A stretch of DNA of 64,000 bases, from the NCBI GenBank assembly GCA_024234955.1, contig JACKNK010000002.1, forward strand, positions 248,001 through 312,000. The letters run 5' to 3'. The notes beneath the pieces were generated by a model that saw only the letters and a program-made list of their open reading frames with translations, had not been told where the DNA came from and made no database searches. A program made the position numbers and the translations under genes. This DNA is from Gammaproteobacteria bacterium (GTDB lineage Bacteria; Pseudomonadota; Gammaproteobacteria; JACKNK01). Positions 44,250 through 53,699 of this stretch are shown piece after piece (position 1 is the first letter of the stretch; each line of letters starts with the position of its first letter).

Positions 44250-45581
44250 TTAGCCGGTACGTCGTCCACGGTGGCCGCCGCCTCCCCGATTACCGCCACG
44301 ACCGCTGCCGTTTCGGCCACCACCGCGACCGCCACGGTCGTCGCGGGGCTTGCGCGGGATGCGAATGCGTGGCTCCGGATTGGTGACAAGCAGGGATTCG
44401 TCGATCGCCTCCAGTGGGATCTTGGCGTCGATGTACTCCTCGATTTCCGGAAGATGGAAGGCGTAGTCCTCGCAGGCGAAACTGATCGCGTCCCCTTCGG
44501 CACCGAGGCGGGCCGTGCGACCGATGCGATGGACGTAATCTTCGGCATCCTGGGGGAGGTCGTAGTTGAAGACGTGGCTCACCCCATCGATATGCAGGCC
44601 GCGCGCCGCCACGTCGGTCGCCACCAGGATGTCCAGTTCACCCGCCTGAAACTGCGCCAGCAATCGTTGCCGCTTGGTTTGCGGCACGTCTCCGGAGAGG
44701 ATTGCGGCCTCGAATCCGTTGCTGGCCAGATAGCCCCAGACCCGTTCCGACTGACGTTTCGTGTTCACGAACACGATGCTGCGGGGTTTGTGGTCGAGCT
44801 GCCCCAGCTTGCGCAGCAGACCGAGCAACAGGGGAATCTTTTCGTCATTGGCGGTGTGATAGACCACCTGTCGGACCTTGTCGGCCGTGACCTGCTCCGC
44901 TTCCACGGTGACCTGTTGCGGGCTGTTCATGTGCTCATAGGCCAGTTCCAGCACGCGATAGGATAAGGTCGCCGAGAACAACAGCCCGAGACGATGCGTG
45001 GCCGGCGGGCAACGTCGGAGAAGGAAACGGATGTCCTTGATGAAACCGAGATCGAACATCCGGTCGGCTTCGTCGAGGACCACGACATCGCAGGCGCGGA
45101 GATCGAACACATGCGACTTGAAGTAGTCGATGATGCGCCCCGGGGTGCCGATCAGGATGTCCACACCTTCTTCAAGCACGGCACGCTGCGTTTCATAGCC
45201 GGTCCCGCCATACGCCAGACCGAACTTGAGGCCGGTGTAGGCACCGAGCAGTTCGGCATCCTTGTGAATCTGGATCGCCAGTTCCCGGGTGGGCGCAAGC
45301 ATCAGGGCTCGGGGCTGGGTGGTCTTGGTGCGCTCCAGACCGGGCGTGGTCAACAGGCGCTGAAAGGTCGCAAGCAGGAAAGCGGCGGTCTTGCCGGTGC
45401 CGGTCTGGGCCTGGCCGGCGATGTCCTGGCCGGCGAGTGCCAGCGGGATCGTCTGCGCCTGAATCGGCGTGCAATGCGTGAAACCGGCTTCCTGCAAGCC
45501 CTTCATGATGGGCTCGACAAGTTCGAACTGCGAAAAGGGCGTCTGGGTGACGACTTCTGCGGGCATGGATTGATGTGTCAT
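44250..45581 (-). CDS. rhlB: ATP-dependent RNA helicase RhlB
   Basis: About 443 residues, started at MTHQSMPAEVVTQTPFSQFE; the frame extends 43 codons upstream but lacks support. DEAD-box motifs are all present: Q motif, AQTGTGKTAAF, PTRELA, DEAD in VVLDEADRMFD, SAT in LLFSATLS, and HRIGRTARLG. The arginine- and glycine-rich tail is long. RhlB is the degradosome helicase. It is divergent from trxA-rho, as in E. coli, which supports the RhlB assignment over other DEAD-box proteins. Confidence 0.93.
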   Translation of the reverse strand: MTHQSMPAEVVTQTPFSQFELVEPIMKGLQEAGFTHCTPIQAQTIPLALAGQDIAGQAQTGTGKTAAFLLATFQRLLTTPGLERTKTTQPRALMLAPTRELAIQIHKDAELLGAYTGLKFGLAYGGTGYETQRAVLEEGVDILIGTPGRIIDYFKSHVFDLRACDVVVLDEADRMFDLGFIKDIRFLLRRCPPATHRLGLLFSATLSYRVLELAYEHMNSPQQVTVEAEQVTADKVRQVVYHTANDEKIPLLLGLLRKLGQLDHKPRSIVFVNTKRQSERVWGYLASNGFEAAILSGDVPQTKRQRLLAQFQAGELDILVATDVAARGLHIDGVSHVFNYDLPQDAEDYVHRIGRTARLGAEGDAISFACEDYAFHLPEIEEYIDAKIPLEAIDESLLVTNPEPRIRIPRKPRDDRGGRGGGRNGSGRGGNRGGGGHRGRRTG

Positions 45582-45819
45582 AAGGCGTAGGAGAATACCG
45601 GAAAGCGTGTTGGGGACGAAGTCACCACACGGCGCGGAGCAACCATTGAATGCCGATGCCGGGGTTTGCAGGGTTGAAATGGTGAAATCTTTGGGCTCAA
45701 ATGCGCTCATCCTTCCGCGCTCGACCGAGCGACGCGCGATGCGCCGACTGTTTGAGTCATCACGACGCAGTCCGGCAGCCTGAATTTCTCCTTCATTCGA
45801 ACCAACCGAGTCTCAGTCC

Positions 45820-46146
45820 ATGAGTGAGCTGATCACCAAAACCACCGATGCCGATTTCGATGCCGACGTACTGCAGTCCAGTGTGCCCGCGCTGCTGGAT
45901 TTCTGGGCGGAATGGTGCGGCCCCTGCAAGATGATTGCGCCGATTCTGGAAGAGATTTCCAAGGAATACGAAGGCCGCGTGAAGGTGGTGAAACTGAACA
46001 TCGATGAGAATCAGGCGACGCCACCGAAGTACGGTATCCGGGGTATCCCCACCCTGATGCTGTTCAAGGACGGTCAGGTTGAAGCGACTCGCGTCGGTGC
46101 GCTGTCCAAGTCTCAGTTGACCGCCTTTCTTGATCAGAATCTGTAA
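45820..46146 (+). CDS. trxA: Thioredoxin 1
   Basis: The 108-residue thioredoxin has the active site WAEWCGPCKMIAP (Cys pair at about residues 33 and 36), cis-Pro in RGIPTLMLF and a typical length. It reduces disulfides in the cytosol. It is followed by rho, the conserved gammaproteobacterial order. Confidence 0.98.
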   Translation: MSELITKTTDADFDADVLQSSVPALLDFWAEWCGPCKMIAPILEEISKEYEGRVKVVKLNIDENQATPPKYGIRGIPTLMLFKDGQVEATRVGALSKSQLTAFLDQNL

Positions 46147-46358
46147 TCAGGCGCGACGCATTGCGGGGTGTCCGGAACAGGCGGTTTCTGGACGCCCCCA
46201 TAACCCCCGTCTATACTTCCGCCCGTCTTGCGGCGCACCGTCCGGAGCGCTGACTCTCGCTTGAATTTGTGTGCTCCTCGCCCGGTTCCCCACCGGCGCG
46301 TTTCGCTTTACGTCATCCAAGCCAACCTTTTGCCCCGATTCCGGGCTTTTCTTCGCTT

Positions 46359-47615
46359 ATGAATCTTTCTGAATTAAAAGCCATGTCCGCCGCGCAGTTG
46401 CTGGACTATGCCACCGAGCTGGGTATCGAAAACCTGGCCCGGGCGCGTAAGCAGGACATCATCTTCGCGATCCTCAAGGCCAAGGCCAAAACCGGCGAGC
46501 ACATCAACGGCGACGGGGTGTTGGAGATTCTTCAGGACGGCTTCGGTTTTCTGCGCTCCCCGGACACGTCCTATCTGGCGGGGCCGGATGACGTTTATGT
46601 ATCGCCCAGTCAGATTCGCCGTTTCGGTCTGCGTACCGGCGATACGGTGACCGGCAAGGTTCGTCCGCCCAAGGATAACGAGCGTTATTTCGCATTGCTC
46701 AAGGTCGATGAGATCAACTTCGAGCCGCCGGAAAATGCCAAGAACAAGGTGCTGTTCGAGAATCTGACCCCACTGTTCGCGCGGGAACGCTTCACCCTCG
46801 AGCAGGGCAATGGCGGCACCGAGGACATCACCTCGCGCATCATCGACATGGTCTCGCCGATCGGCAAAGGCCAGCGCGGTCTGATCGTCTCTCCGCCGAA
46901 AGCGGGCAAGACCATGCTGATGCAGAACATCGCGCATGCGATCTCGTACAACTGCCCGGACTGTTATCTGATCGTTCTGCTCATCGACGAGCGCCCGGAA
47001 GAAGTCACCGAAATGGCGCGTTCGGTGCGTGCCGAGGTGATCTCCTCGACCTTCGACGAGCCGGCCATGCGCCACGTCCAGGTTGCGGAAATGGTCATCG
47101 AAAAGGCCAAACGTCTGGTCGAACACAAGCGCGACGTGGTCATACTTCTGGATTCCATCACTCGTCTGGCTCGTGCCTACAACACCGTGGTGCCGTCATC
47201 CGGCAAGGTGTTGACCGGCGGTGTCGATGCCAACGCCCTGCATCGCCCCAAACGCTTCTTCGGTGCCGCGCGGAACGTCGAGGAAGGCGGTTCGCTGACC
47301 ATCGTTGCCACCACGCTGGTGGATACCGGTTCGAAGATGGACGAAGTCATCTACGAAGAATTCAAGGGTACCGGCAACATGGAGATTCATCTGGATCGCC
47401 GCATTGCCGAGAAGCGCGTCTATCCCGCGATCCACATCAATCGTTCCGGCACCCGTCGGGAAGATCTGCTCACCCCTGAAGATGAATTGCAGAAAATCTG
47501 GCTGCTGCGCAAGCTGCTGCACCCGATGGATGAACTGGCGGCGGTTGAATTCGTGCTCGACAAGATGAAAGCCACCAAGACGAACCAGGAATTCTTCGAT
47601 TCCATGAAACGCTGA
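46359..47615 (+). CDS. rho: Transcription termination factor Rho
   Basis: A 418-residue protein started at MNLSELKAMSAAQLLDYATE (E. coli Rho has 419). It has the N-terminal helical domain, the RNA-binding cold-shock-like region (VLEILQDGFGFLRSPD), the Walker A motif SPPKAGKTMLMQNIA, and the R loop and Q loop of a hexameric RecA-like ATPase. A 212-bp leader separates it from trxA, as expected for an autoregulated rho. Confidence 0.98.
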   Translation: MNLSELKAMSAAQLLDYATELGIENLARARKQDIIFAILKAKAKTGEHINGDGVLEILQDGFGFLRSPDTSYLAGPDDVYVSPSQIRRFGLRTGDTVTGKVRPPKDNERYFALLKVDEINFEPPENAKNKVLFENLTPLFARERFTLEQGNGGTEDITSRIIDMVSPIGKGQRGLIVSPPKAGKTMLMQNIAHAISYNCPDCYLIVLLIDERPEEVTEMARSVRAEVISSTFDEPAMRHVQVAEMVIEKAKRLVEHKRDVVILLDSITRLARAYNTVVPSSGKVLTGGVDANALHRPKRFFGAARNVEEGGSLTIVATTLVDTGSKMDEVIYEEFKGTGNMEIHLDRRIAEKRVYPAIHINRSGTRREDLLTPEDELQKIWLLRKLLHPMDELAAVEFVLDKMKATKTNQEFFDSMKR

Positions 47616-47646
47616 GGCCGCGCAAGCCGGTTCGGAGGAACGCGAC

Positions 47647-48126
47647 ATGAAATACCTCATCATCGCTCTACTCACTGTGTTCGGGCCGGTTCCGGTCCAG
47701 GCTAACGAGCCCGTCGATCTTGGCCATGTCGTCGTTTACAGCGGCGAAACCAGCTTTGCGGATGCCAAGGAAAACCTGAAGTTTGCGGTCACCAATCTGG
47801 GCATGGTGATCAGCGATGAACTGCATCTGTCCGAAATGCTGGATCGCACCGGTAAGGACCTGGGGTTGACCAAGCGCGTTTATGCACAGGCAGAGACCAT
47901 CGCGTGGTGCAGCGCCTCCTTGTCGCGGAAGATGGTCGAAGCGGCGTCCACCAGCCTGGTGTTCTGTCCGTTCGCGGTATCGCTCTATGAGCGCGAAGGT
48001 GAGCCGGGCAAGGTCTACGCGGCATTCCGCAAGCCTTGGTTGGGCGAGGCCGGTGATGAGGCCCGTGCGGTCATGGAGGAAGTTGAGGCCATGTATCACG
48101 AGGTCGCAGCAGCGGCAGTCGAATAA
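47647..48126 (+). CDS. Secreted DUF302-family protein
   Basis: A 159-residue protein with a signal peptide (MKYLIIALLTVFGPVPVQA). The remainder, including SGETSFADAKENLKFAV and STSLVFCPFAVSLYE, resembles DUF302 proteins, although the family is normally smaller. Periplasmic location is predicted. The function is unknown. A terminator follows. Confidence 0.75.
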   Translation: MKYLIIALLTVFGPVPVQANEPVDLGHVVVYSGETSFADAKENLKFAVTNLGMVISDELHLSEMLDRTGKDLGLTKRVYAQAETIAWCSASLSRKMVEAASTSLVFCPFAVSLYEREGEPGKVYAAFRKPWLGEAGDEARAVMEEVEAMYHEVAAAAVE

Positions 48127-48152
48127 CGTGCGGTATTCGTATGTTTATGTTC

Positions 48153-48181
48153 AAGCCCCGGCCCTTGGTGTGGGGCTTTTT
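48153..48181 (+). terminator. Terminator-like hairpin
   Basis: A 7-bp stem (AAGCCCC/GGGGCTT) with a 12-base loop is followed by TTT. It is 27 bp after the DUF302 stop. Confidence 0.7.
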
Positions 48182-48223
48182 CATTGGCGCGGGTAGCCAC
48201 TCCCGTGATTGCAGGAGACATTA

Positions 48224-49069
48224 ATGACCCGATTGTTACCTCACACCGACCAGGCCATTGCCTTCATTGGTGGCGGCAACATGGCCCGCAGCCTGATTGG
48301 CGGACTGATCGCCAATGGGTGGGCCGCCGAAAACATCTGGGTGGCGGACAACAACGCGCAGCAACTGGAGTCGCTGAATTCCAAGTTCCCGGTGCACACC
48401 AGTGAGGACAATGAGAAGGTGGCAGCGGCGGCGGATGTTCTGGTTCTTTCCGTCAAGCCCCAGGTGTTGCATGCCGCCTGTCAGCGATTGGCTGCGATCG
48501 TTCAGGCCAGGCGCCCGCTTGTGATCTCCATCGCCGCCGGGGTGCGCCAACCGGACATCATGAAATGGCTGGGGGGTAACGTCGATGTGGTTCGTGCGAT
48601 GCCCAATACCCCGGCGTTGGTGCAAAGCGGAGCGACGGCCCTGTTCGCTGCCGAGGGGCTGTCCAAATCGAGACGGGCGCTGGCGGAATCCGTGATGCGG
48701 GCCGTGGGCCTGACCTTGTGGGTCCGCGATGAGCATTTGATGGACGCAGTGACGGCACTCTCGGGCAGCGGGCCGGCCTATATCTTCCTGGTCATCGAGG
48801 CGATGGAGGCAGCGGGGGTGGAATTGGGACTCGATGCGGAAACGGCGCGTCTGCTTGCGCTTCAAACGGCTTTCGGCGCCGCCAAGATGGCGCTGGAAAG
48901 CAGCGAAGTTCCGGCGACCTTGCGTCAGCGGGTGACATCGCCCGGGGGCACTACCGAACGCGCCTTGGGTGTGTTCGAAGACGCTGGCCTGATGGCCTTG
49001 TTCGAACGAGCCCTTACCGCAGCGCGTAATCGCTCCAGGGAACTGGCCGATATGCTGGGGCAGCAGTGA
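48224..49069 (+). CDS. proC: Pyrroline-5-carboxylate reductase
   Basis: A 281-residue protein started at MTRLLPHTDQAIAFIGGGNM after GCAGGAGAC. It has the Rossmann motif FIGGGNMARSLIGGL, the signature VTALSGSGPAYIFLV and the C-terminal VTSPGGTTERAL. It makes proline from pyrroline-5-carboxylate with NADPH. The stop overlaps yggT (TGATG). Confidence 0.97.
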   Translation: MTRLLPHTDQAIAFIGGGNMARSLIGGLIANGWAAENIWVADNNAQQLESLNSKFPVHTSEDNEKVAAAADVLVLSVKPQVLHAACQRLAAIVQARRPLVISIAAGVRQPDIMKWLGGNVDVVRAMPNTPALVQSGATALFAAEGLSKSRRALAESVMRAVGLTLWVRDEHLMDAVTALSGSGPAYIFLVIEAMEAAGVELGLDAETARLLALQTAFGAAKMALESSEVPATLRQRVTSPGGTTERALGVFEDAGLMALFERALTAARNRSRELADMLGQQ

Positions 49070-49635
49070 TGGGCGGCGACTACTACACCAGCCCCATTGA
49101 ATTCCTGATCAACACGCTGGGCGGATTGTACGTCGCGGCAGTGATGTTGCGGTTCCTGTTCCAGTTATCCCGGGCGGATTTCTATAACCCGATCTCGCAG
49201 TTCATCGTCAAGATCACCAACCCGCTGCTGGTGCCGTTGCGGCGGGTGATTCCCAGTGTCGGCGGTATCGATACCGCCTCGTTGGTGTTGCTGATGCTGT
49301 TGCAGATGGCGATCTTCGCCATCGTCCTGTTGCTGCGTGGCGGCATTCCGACCCCGGGGGTGTTGTTGATCGCAGCGCTGATCGAATTGCTGCAACTGCT
49401 CATCAACATCTATTTCTGGGCGATTCTGATTCAAGCCATCCTGAGTTGGGTGCAGCCCGGGCAATACAACCCGGCCAGTTCGCTCCTGTTTCAATTGACC
49501 TCGCCACTGTTGGCGCCGGCGCGGCGTCTGTTGCCGCCGATCTCCGGCCTGGATTTATCGCCGCTGATCGTGATCATGGGCCTAAAACTGGCCGAGATGA
49601 TTCTGCTGCCGCCGCTTGCCCGATTGATGATGTGA
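49069..49635 (+). CDS. yggT: YggT-family membrane protein
   Basis: A 188-residue protein of two YggT units, each with a pair of helices and the family pattern NPxxxPLRRVIP (NPLLVPLRRVIPSVGGIDTA, then SPLLAPARRLLP). It is coupled to proC before and overlaps yggU after, the typical proC-yggT-yggU order. A role in cell envelope or division is proposed in the literature but not proven. Confidence 0.92.
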   Translation: MGGDYYTSPIEFLINTLGGLYVAAVMLRFLFQLSRADFYNPISQFIVKITNPLLVPLRRVIPSVGGIDTASLVLLMLLQMAIFAIVLLLRGGIPTPGVLLIAALIELLQLLINIYFWAILIQAILSWVQPGQYNPASSLLFQLTSPLLAPARRLLPPISGLDLSPLIVIMGLKLAEMILLPPLARLMM

Positions 49636-49934
49636 GCGACGTCTGTCGTCATGACGGCGCAGATCTGATTCTTGAGCTGCACGTCCAGCCAAAGGCCAGT
49701 CGCGACGAGTTCTGCGGGCGGCACGGCGATCGGTTGAAGCTTCGTATTACCGCTCCACCGGTCGATGGCAAGGCAAACGCGCATGTGCGTGCGTTCCTCG
49801 CTAAAGCGTTTGGTGTCCCCAAGCGCGATGTCGTGATCGAGAAAGGCGACACCAGTCGGGATAAGCGGATACGTATCCGGGCTCCGAAAAAACGTCCCGT
49901 GGCGTTGAGCGACTTCCTCGTAACATTCCCTTGA
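49632..49934 (+). CDS. yggU: DUF167-family protein YggU
   Basis: A 100-residue protein started at the GTG overlapping the yggT stop (GTGA). The family signature ELHVQPKASRDEFCGRHGDRLK and APPVDGKANAHVRAFLAKAF is clear. The function is unknown. The larger open frame starting inside yggT is a shadow upstream of this point. Confidence 0.9.
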   Translation: MSDVCRHDGADLILELHVQPKASRDEFCGRHGDRLKLRITAPPVDGKANAHVRAFLAKAFGVPKRDVVIEKGDTSRDKRIRIRAPKKRPVALSDFLVTFP

Positions 49935-49993
49935 CGATGACAGGGTCAATGTTTAACTTGTTGTTTCGTAAACAAGTATTGGCGTGATCGGAA

Positions 49994-52000
49994 ATGGACG
50001 AACAACAACTCCAACATCGTCTCGGTGCCTACCACCGCTGGAAGACCGCGCTCACCCGCACCATCGAAGGCTATCAGGTCTGGCTGGAAGAGCACGGGCT
50101 CGGGAATGCGGACACCGATCGCCGCCTGCGGGACGCCATCGATACCCTGCGAGCCGACAAACTGACCATCGCCTTTGTCGCCGAGTTCTCGCGCGGCAAG
50201 ACGGAACTGATCAACGCCATTTTCTTCGCCGAACACGGTCGGCGGCTGCTTCCTTCGGATGCCGGCAGCACCACCAAGTGCCCCACCGAATTGTTCTACG
50301 ACGACATCGAGCAGGCCGCCTATCTGCGCCTGCTACCGATCGAAACCCGTGCTTCGGACGAGAGCCTGCGTGCGCTCAAACAGGAACCGGAGCACTGGGT
50401 CACGTTTCCCCTCGATCCGGACGACCCGGAACAGATGCTGGCTACGCTGGCGGAAGTCGTGCGGACCAAGCGGCTGTCCCTCGCGGAAGCCCAGAAACTC
50501 GGCTTTTATGCGGATGTGCGTGTCAATGCCCCGAATACCCTGGTCGAGATCCCGCATTGGCGGCACGCACTGATCAGCTATCCGCACCCTTTGTTGAAAC
50601 AGGGCCTCAATCTCCTGGATACCCCAGGGCTGAATGCCCTCGGCAGCGAGCCGGAACTGACCATTCACACCCTTGCAGTGGCCCAGGTCGTGTTGTTCGT
50701 GCTGGCGGCGGACACGGGAGTTACCCGCAGTGACCTGGAAATGTGGAAGGAGCATGTGCTTCCCGGTCGCGAAGGTCAGGGCAAGGCGCTGGCCGTTGCC
50801 TTGAACAAGATCGATACCCTGTGGGACGAATTGAAGGACCGGGATCAGGTTACAACCGTGATCGAAAGGCAGCGTAACGAGGTCGCCGGAACCTTGGGCG
50901 TTCCCGTCGATCATGTGTTTCCGGTCTCGGCGCAAAAGGCACTCCTGGCCAAGGTGCGGAGAGACTTCGCACTGGCCCGTGATGCCCGTATCGGCGATCT
51001 GGAAGCGTTCCTGTCGGACGAACTGCTGCGTGACCGTCAGCGCCTCCTGCGTGAGTCCGTGCGCCGCGAGATCGGCCAGATGATCGACAACTCACGCGAA
51101 GTCGTGGAGCACCAGCATCGCAACGATGCCGCGCAACTGACCGAACTGCGCGAGGCCGGTGCCCGCAATACCGGGGTGCTGCAGCAACTGCATAAACGTA
51201 TCGAGCAGGATCGCACCTTCTATCTGGCCGCTTTGCAGGCGTACCAACAGATTCAGGTGCCACTCGGTGCCGATATGCGCGCGATTCTCGACGTGCTCGA
51301 CATTGAGGCCCTGGATCACACGCTGGATTTGACCCGAGGGGATCTCAGTGGGCGCTGGACCACGCCGGGATTGGTGCGAGGAATGGGGCAGTGCCTGACC
51401 GATCTGCGCGCGCTCATGCGTCGCGTCGAGGACGTGGTCAGCCACGCAAACGATGCGTTGGCCAAGGCCTATCAGGGCCTGCACAAGCAACCGATACTTC
51501 CCCGACTGGCGGCGCCGCAACTCGACATTAACGCCCATCGCAGTGAACTGCTGCGACTGTCCGAACGCGGCGAGATATATCGTAAGAGTGCGCGTACGGC
51601 GATGACCGAACAGTCGGTCGTGGTAAGGCGCTTCTTCGAGAGCCTGATTGGCGAGATGCGTCATGTGATCGCTCAGTTGCGTTACGACGTCGTTGCGTGG
51701 GACGACTATCGCCTCGAGCCGGTCGCGTCGGAATTGCGGCGACAACGCGCTGCGCTGAGTCAGCGTGTTGAAACGTTCAAGAAACTCGGCCACACGCGAA
51801 GCAATGTGCGTGGACGCATGGACGAACTGCGCGCTGCAGTCGCCAACGGCGAGACCCAGGCCAATACGTTGCGGCGCATGCGTGAACTGCTCGATCAGCA
51901 TTCGCCTTTCGAGGTCGTGCACTCCCGCCGGGAAGGCCGGGTCCCGGACGCGCCGACCTCGATCCAGATCGCGTCCAAGGGCGCAAACGCCGAGCGCTGA
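49994..52000 (+). CDS. Dynamin-like large GTPase
   Basis: The 668-residue protein has the G1 loop FVAEFSRGKTELINAIF (about residues 62-78), G3 LLDTPGLNALGSEPE and G4 VALNKIDT. A long helical region follows, as in bacterial dynamin-like proteins. The GxxxxGK loop has Ala in place of the first Gly. Membrane remodelling or division-related work is the family role. It follows yggU without a terminator, but the 60-bp gap contains a near-palindrome (ACTTGTT...AACAAGT). Confidence 0.88.
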   Translation: MDEQQLQHRLGAYHRWKTALTRTIEGYQVWLEEHGLGNADTDRRLRDAIDTLRADKLTIAFVAEFSRGKTELINAIFFAEHGRRLLPSDAGSTTKCPTELFYDDIEQAAYLRLLPIETRASDESLRALKQEPEHWVTFPLDPDDPEQMLATLAEVVRTKRLSLAEAQKLGFYADVRVNAPNTLVEIPHWRHALISYPHPLLKQGLNLLDTPGLNALGSEPELTIHTLAVAQVVLFVLAADTGVTRSDLEMWKEHVLPGREGQGKALAVALNKIDTLWDELKDRDQVTTVIERQRNEVAGTLGVPVDHVFPVSAQKALLAKVRRDFALARDARIGDLEAFLSDELLRDRQRLLRESVRREIGQMIDNSREVVEHQHRNDAAQLTELREAGARNTGVLQQLHKRIEQDRTFYLAALQAYQQIQVPLGADMRAILDVLDIEALDHTLDLTRGDLSGRWTTPGLVRGMGQCLTDLRALMRRVEDVVSHANDALAKAYQGLHKQPILPRLAAPQLDINAHRSELLRLSERGEIYRKSARTAMTEQSVVVRRFFESLIGEMRHVIAQLRYDVVAWDDYRLEPVASELRRQRAALSQRVETFKKLGHTRSNVRGRMDELRAAVANGETQANTLRRMRELLDQHSPFEVVHSRREGRVPDAPTSIQIASKGANAER

Positions 52001-52155
52001 GTCAGGGCGGCTTCTCGTTGGCTGATCTTGGCAGGCCTGATGCCCTGCAAGCCCGCGAAACGTGATCCATACTGGACCAACACTCGCCATGAGCGATGGG
52101 CAGATGCCTCTCGTGCTCAGTCGGCGAGCCAATCACCAGAGGAATCGTGATCACG

Positions 52156-52614
52156 ATGAAAAACCATAAGAATCCACTACTCGCCCTGCTGTTCCTCGTC
52201 TTGCCCCTGTTGCTGCCGTCCGTGTCTCAGGCCGAGCAGTTTCAGGACTTCGGAGACTACGTCGTGCATTTCAACGCCCTGCCGACCAGTTTCCTGGACC
52301 CCGCAGTTGCCAAGAATTACCGCATCGTCCGTTCCAAGAATCGGGCAATGCTTAACGTTACGGTGCTAAAGAAGGTCATGGGCACGGCGGGTACTCCGGT
52401 ACGCGCAACGGTGACGGCCTCGGCCAAGAATCTGACCGATCAGCTCAAGGACATTGAAATCAAGGAAGTGCGGGAAGGTTCGGCGATCTACTACATCGGT
52501 GAAGTCCGCATCGCCAATGATGAGACGCTCGATTTCACCGTGAACGCGACACCGGATGGTGAGTCTGAACCGCGCGTGGTGCGCTTCCGGCAGAAATTCT
52601 TTACCGATTTCTAA
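52156..52614 (+). CDS. Secreted DUF4426-family protein
   Basis: A 152-residue protein started at MKNHKNPLLALLFLVLPLLL, with a signal peptide ending SQAEQF. The rest (FGDYVVHFNALPTSFLDP, YYIGEVRIANDETLDF) matches the DUF4426 family found near proC/yggT genes. Periplasmic; the function is unknown. Confidence 0.85.
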   Translation: MKNHKNPLLALLFLVLPLLLPSVSQAEQFQDFGDYVVHFNALPTSFLDPAVAKNYRIVRSKNRAMLNVTVLKKVMGTAGTPVRATVTASAKNLTDQLKDIEIKEVREGSAIYYIGEVRIANDETLDFTVNATPDGESEPRVVRFRQKFFTDF

Positions 52615-52673
52615 TCATGCCGGTCTCGGACCGCGCTGGATGTTGGCGCTGCCCGAGTAATGGCGTTACATCG

Positions 52674-52711
52674 GACGCCCGTCTGTAAACGCAGACGGGC
52701 GTCGTTTTTTT
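52674..52711 (+). terminator. Strong Rho-independent terminator
   Basis: A perfect 12-bp stem (GACGCCCGTCTG/CAGACGGGCGTC) with a 6-base loop is followed by seven Ts. Confidence 0.95.
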
Positions 52712-52871
52712 GCATCCCGTAGTTTCGCGTGTCGTAACGCAAGTGACGGATTTATAATGGGTTATATAAGTTGGCTTGGTTTTCGCAAAACAAATAGTGG
52801 ATTGCATTGCAGGTTGCTGACGTCAATGCATGAGGTTTTTTGATTACTGCGAAACATAGGGAATATTCATC

Positions 52872-53219
52872 ATGGGTACCAAGGTCAACGGCACCTCCAA
52901 AATTCATCCGCCTACCAAGGCGGAAACCTACGCACTGATCGCCCGCGATACCGGTCTGACCCGGCAACAGGTTGCGGCGGTGTTCGACAGCCTGTATTCG
53001 CTGGCGCGAAATCATCTGGTGGGCGACGCCGCTTGCGGGCGCTTTGCCATTCCCGGTCTCGCTAAAGTCCATGTGGTCGAGCGCGCCGGCACGCAGCCGC
53101 GTCGCGGTGTCAATCCGGTCACCGGGGAGTCGATTGTGATCCCGGCCAAACCGGCGCGTCAGACCGTCAAACTTCAGCCCTTGAAGCCGTTGCGCGACCT
53201 GTTGGAGCAGCCGGCCTGA
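52872..53219 (+). CDS. HU-family DNA-binding protein, extended
   Basis: A 115-residue protein. The HU-like core (PTKAETYALIARDTGLTRQQ, then the arm TQPRRGVNPVTGESIVIPAK) has the flexible beta arm with the Pro-type tip. The short unrelated N-terminus and altered body suggest a divergent HU/IHF-type protein. It binds DNA without strong sequence need. It is convergent with the TerB-like gene. Confidence 0.85.
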   Translation: MGTKVNGTSKIHPPTKAETYALIARDTGLTRQQVAAVFDSLYSLARNHLVGDAACGRFAIPGLAKVHVVERAGTQPRRGVNPVTGESIVIPAKPARQTVKLQPLKPLRDLLEQPA

Positions 53220-53222
53220 GGG

Positions 53223-53699
53223 TTAATTGTCGTCCGCTGTCCCGGCGGCTGATCGGGGCGCCTGAGCGGCGTGCTTGGCGCGTATGAACGCGGAGTGTGG
53301 AACGTAAAGCAGATCTGCGAGCTTGCGTATGGTGGCCTCTTCAAACTTGTCGAGACGATCGTCGGCGAGTGCCACCTGCCAGAGGCGTTCAATCACCAAG
53401 CCGCGTTGTTCGATGCTGAGGTTGTCGATCAGTCGGCGAGTGAATGGATAGCTGGATACGGCGCTTTCCACGCACTTGGTCGCCTCTATCAACAAGGCGT
53501 CAGACTCGGCGCGGCTGAGTTCGAAATCCTCGCAGAGCAGATCGGCGACCGTTGCCAGTTCTTTATCCCCAATGTCCAGATCGGCGCGTGCGACTTCCAG
53601 CATTAGCGCCGTGGTGGCCAGCCTGAGCGCGTGTTCTTGGTCGTCCGGTGCGACATGCACCGAAAAGCGTGAGAACAACTCGGTAAAGCGTTTCAACAT
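53223..53699 (-). CDS. TerB-like protein
   Basis: A 158-residue mostly helical protein with the TerB-like pattern LATTALMLEVARADLDIGDKE and VIERLWQVALADDRLDKFEE, each with acidic residues that could bind metal. The role is unknown; TerB-like domains occur in stress responses. Its start overlaps the end of the YrfG gene. Confidence 0.85.
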   Translation of the reverse strand: MLKRFTELFSRFSVHVAPDDQEHALRLATTALMLEVARADLDIGDKELATVADLLCEDFELSRAESDALLIEATKCVESAVSSYPFTRRLIDNLSIEQRGLVIERLWQVALADDRLDKFEEATIRKLADLLYVPHSAFIRAKHAAQAPRSAAGTADDN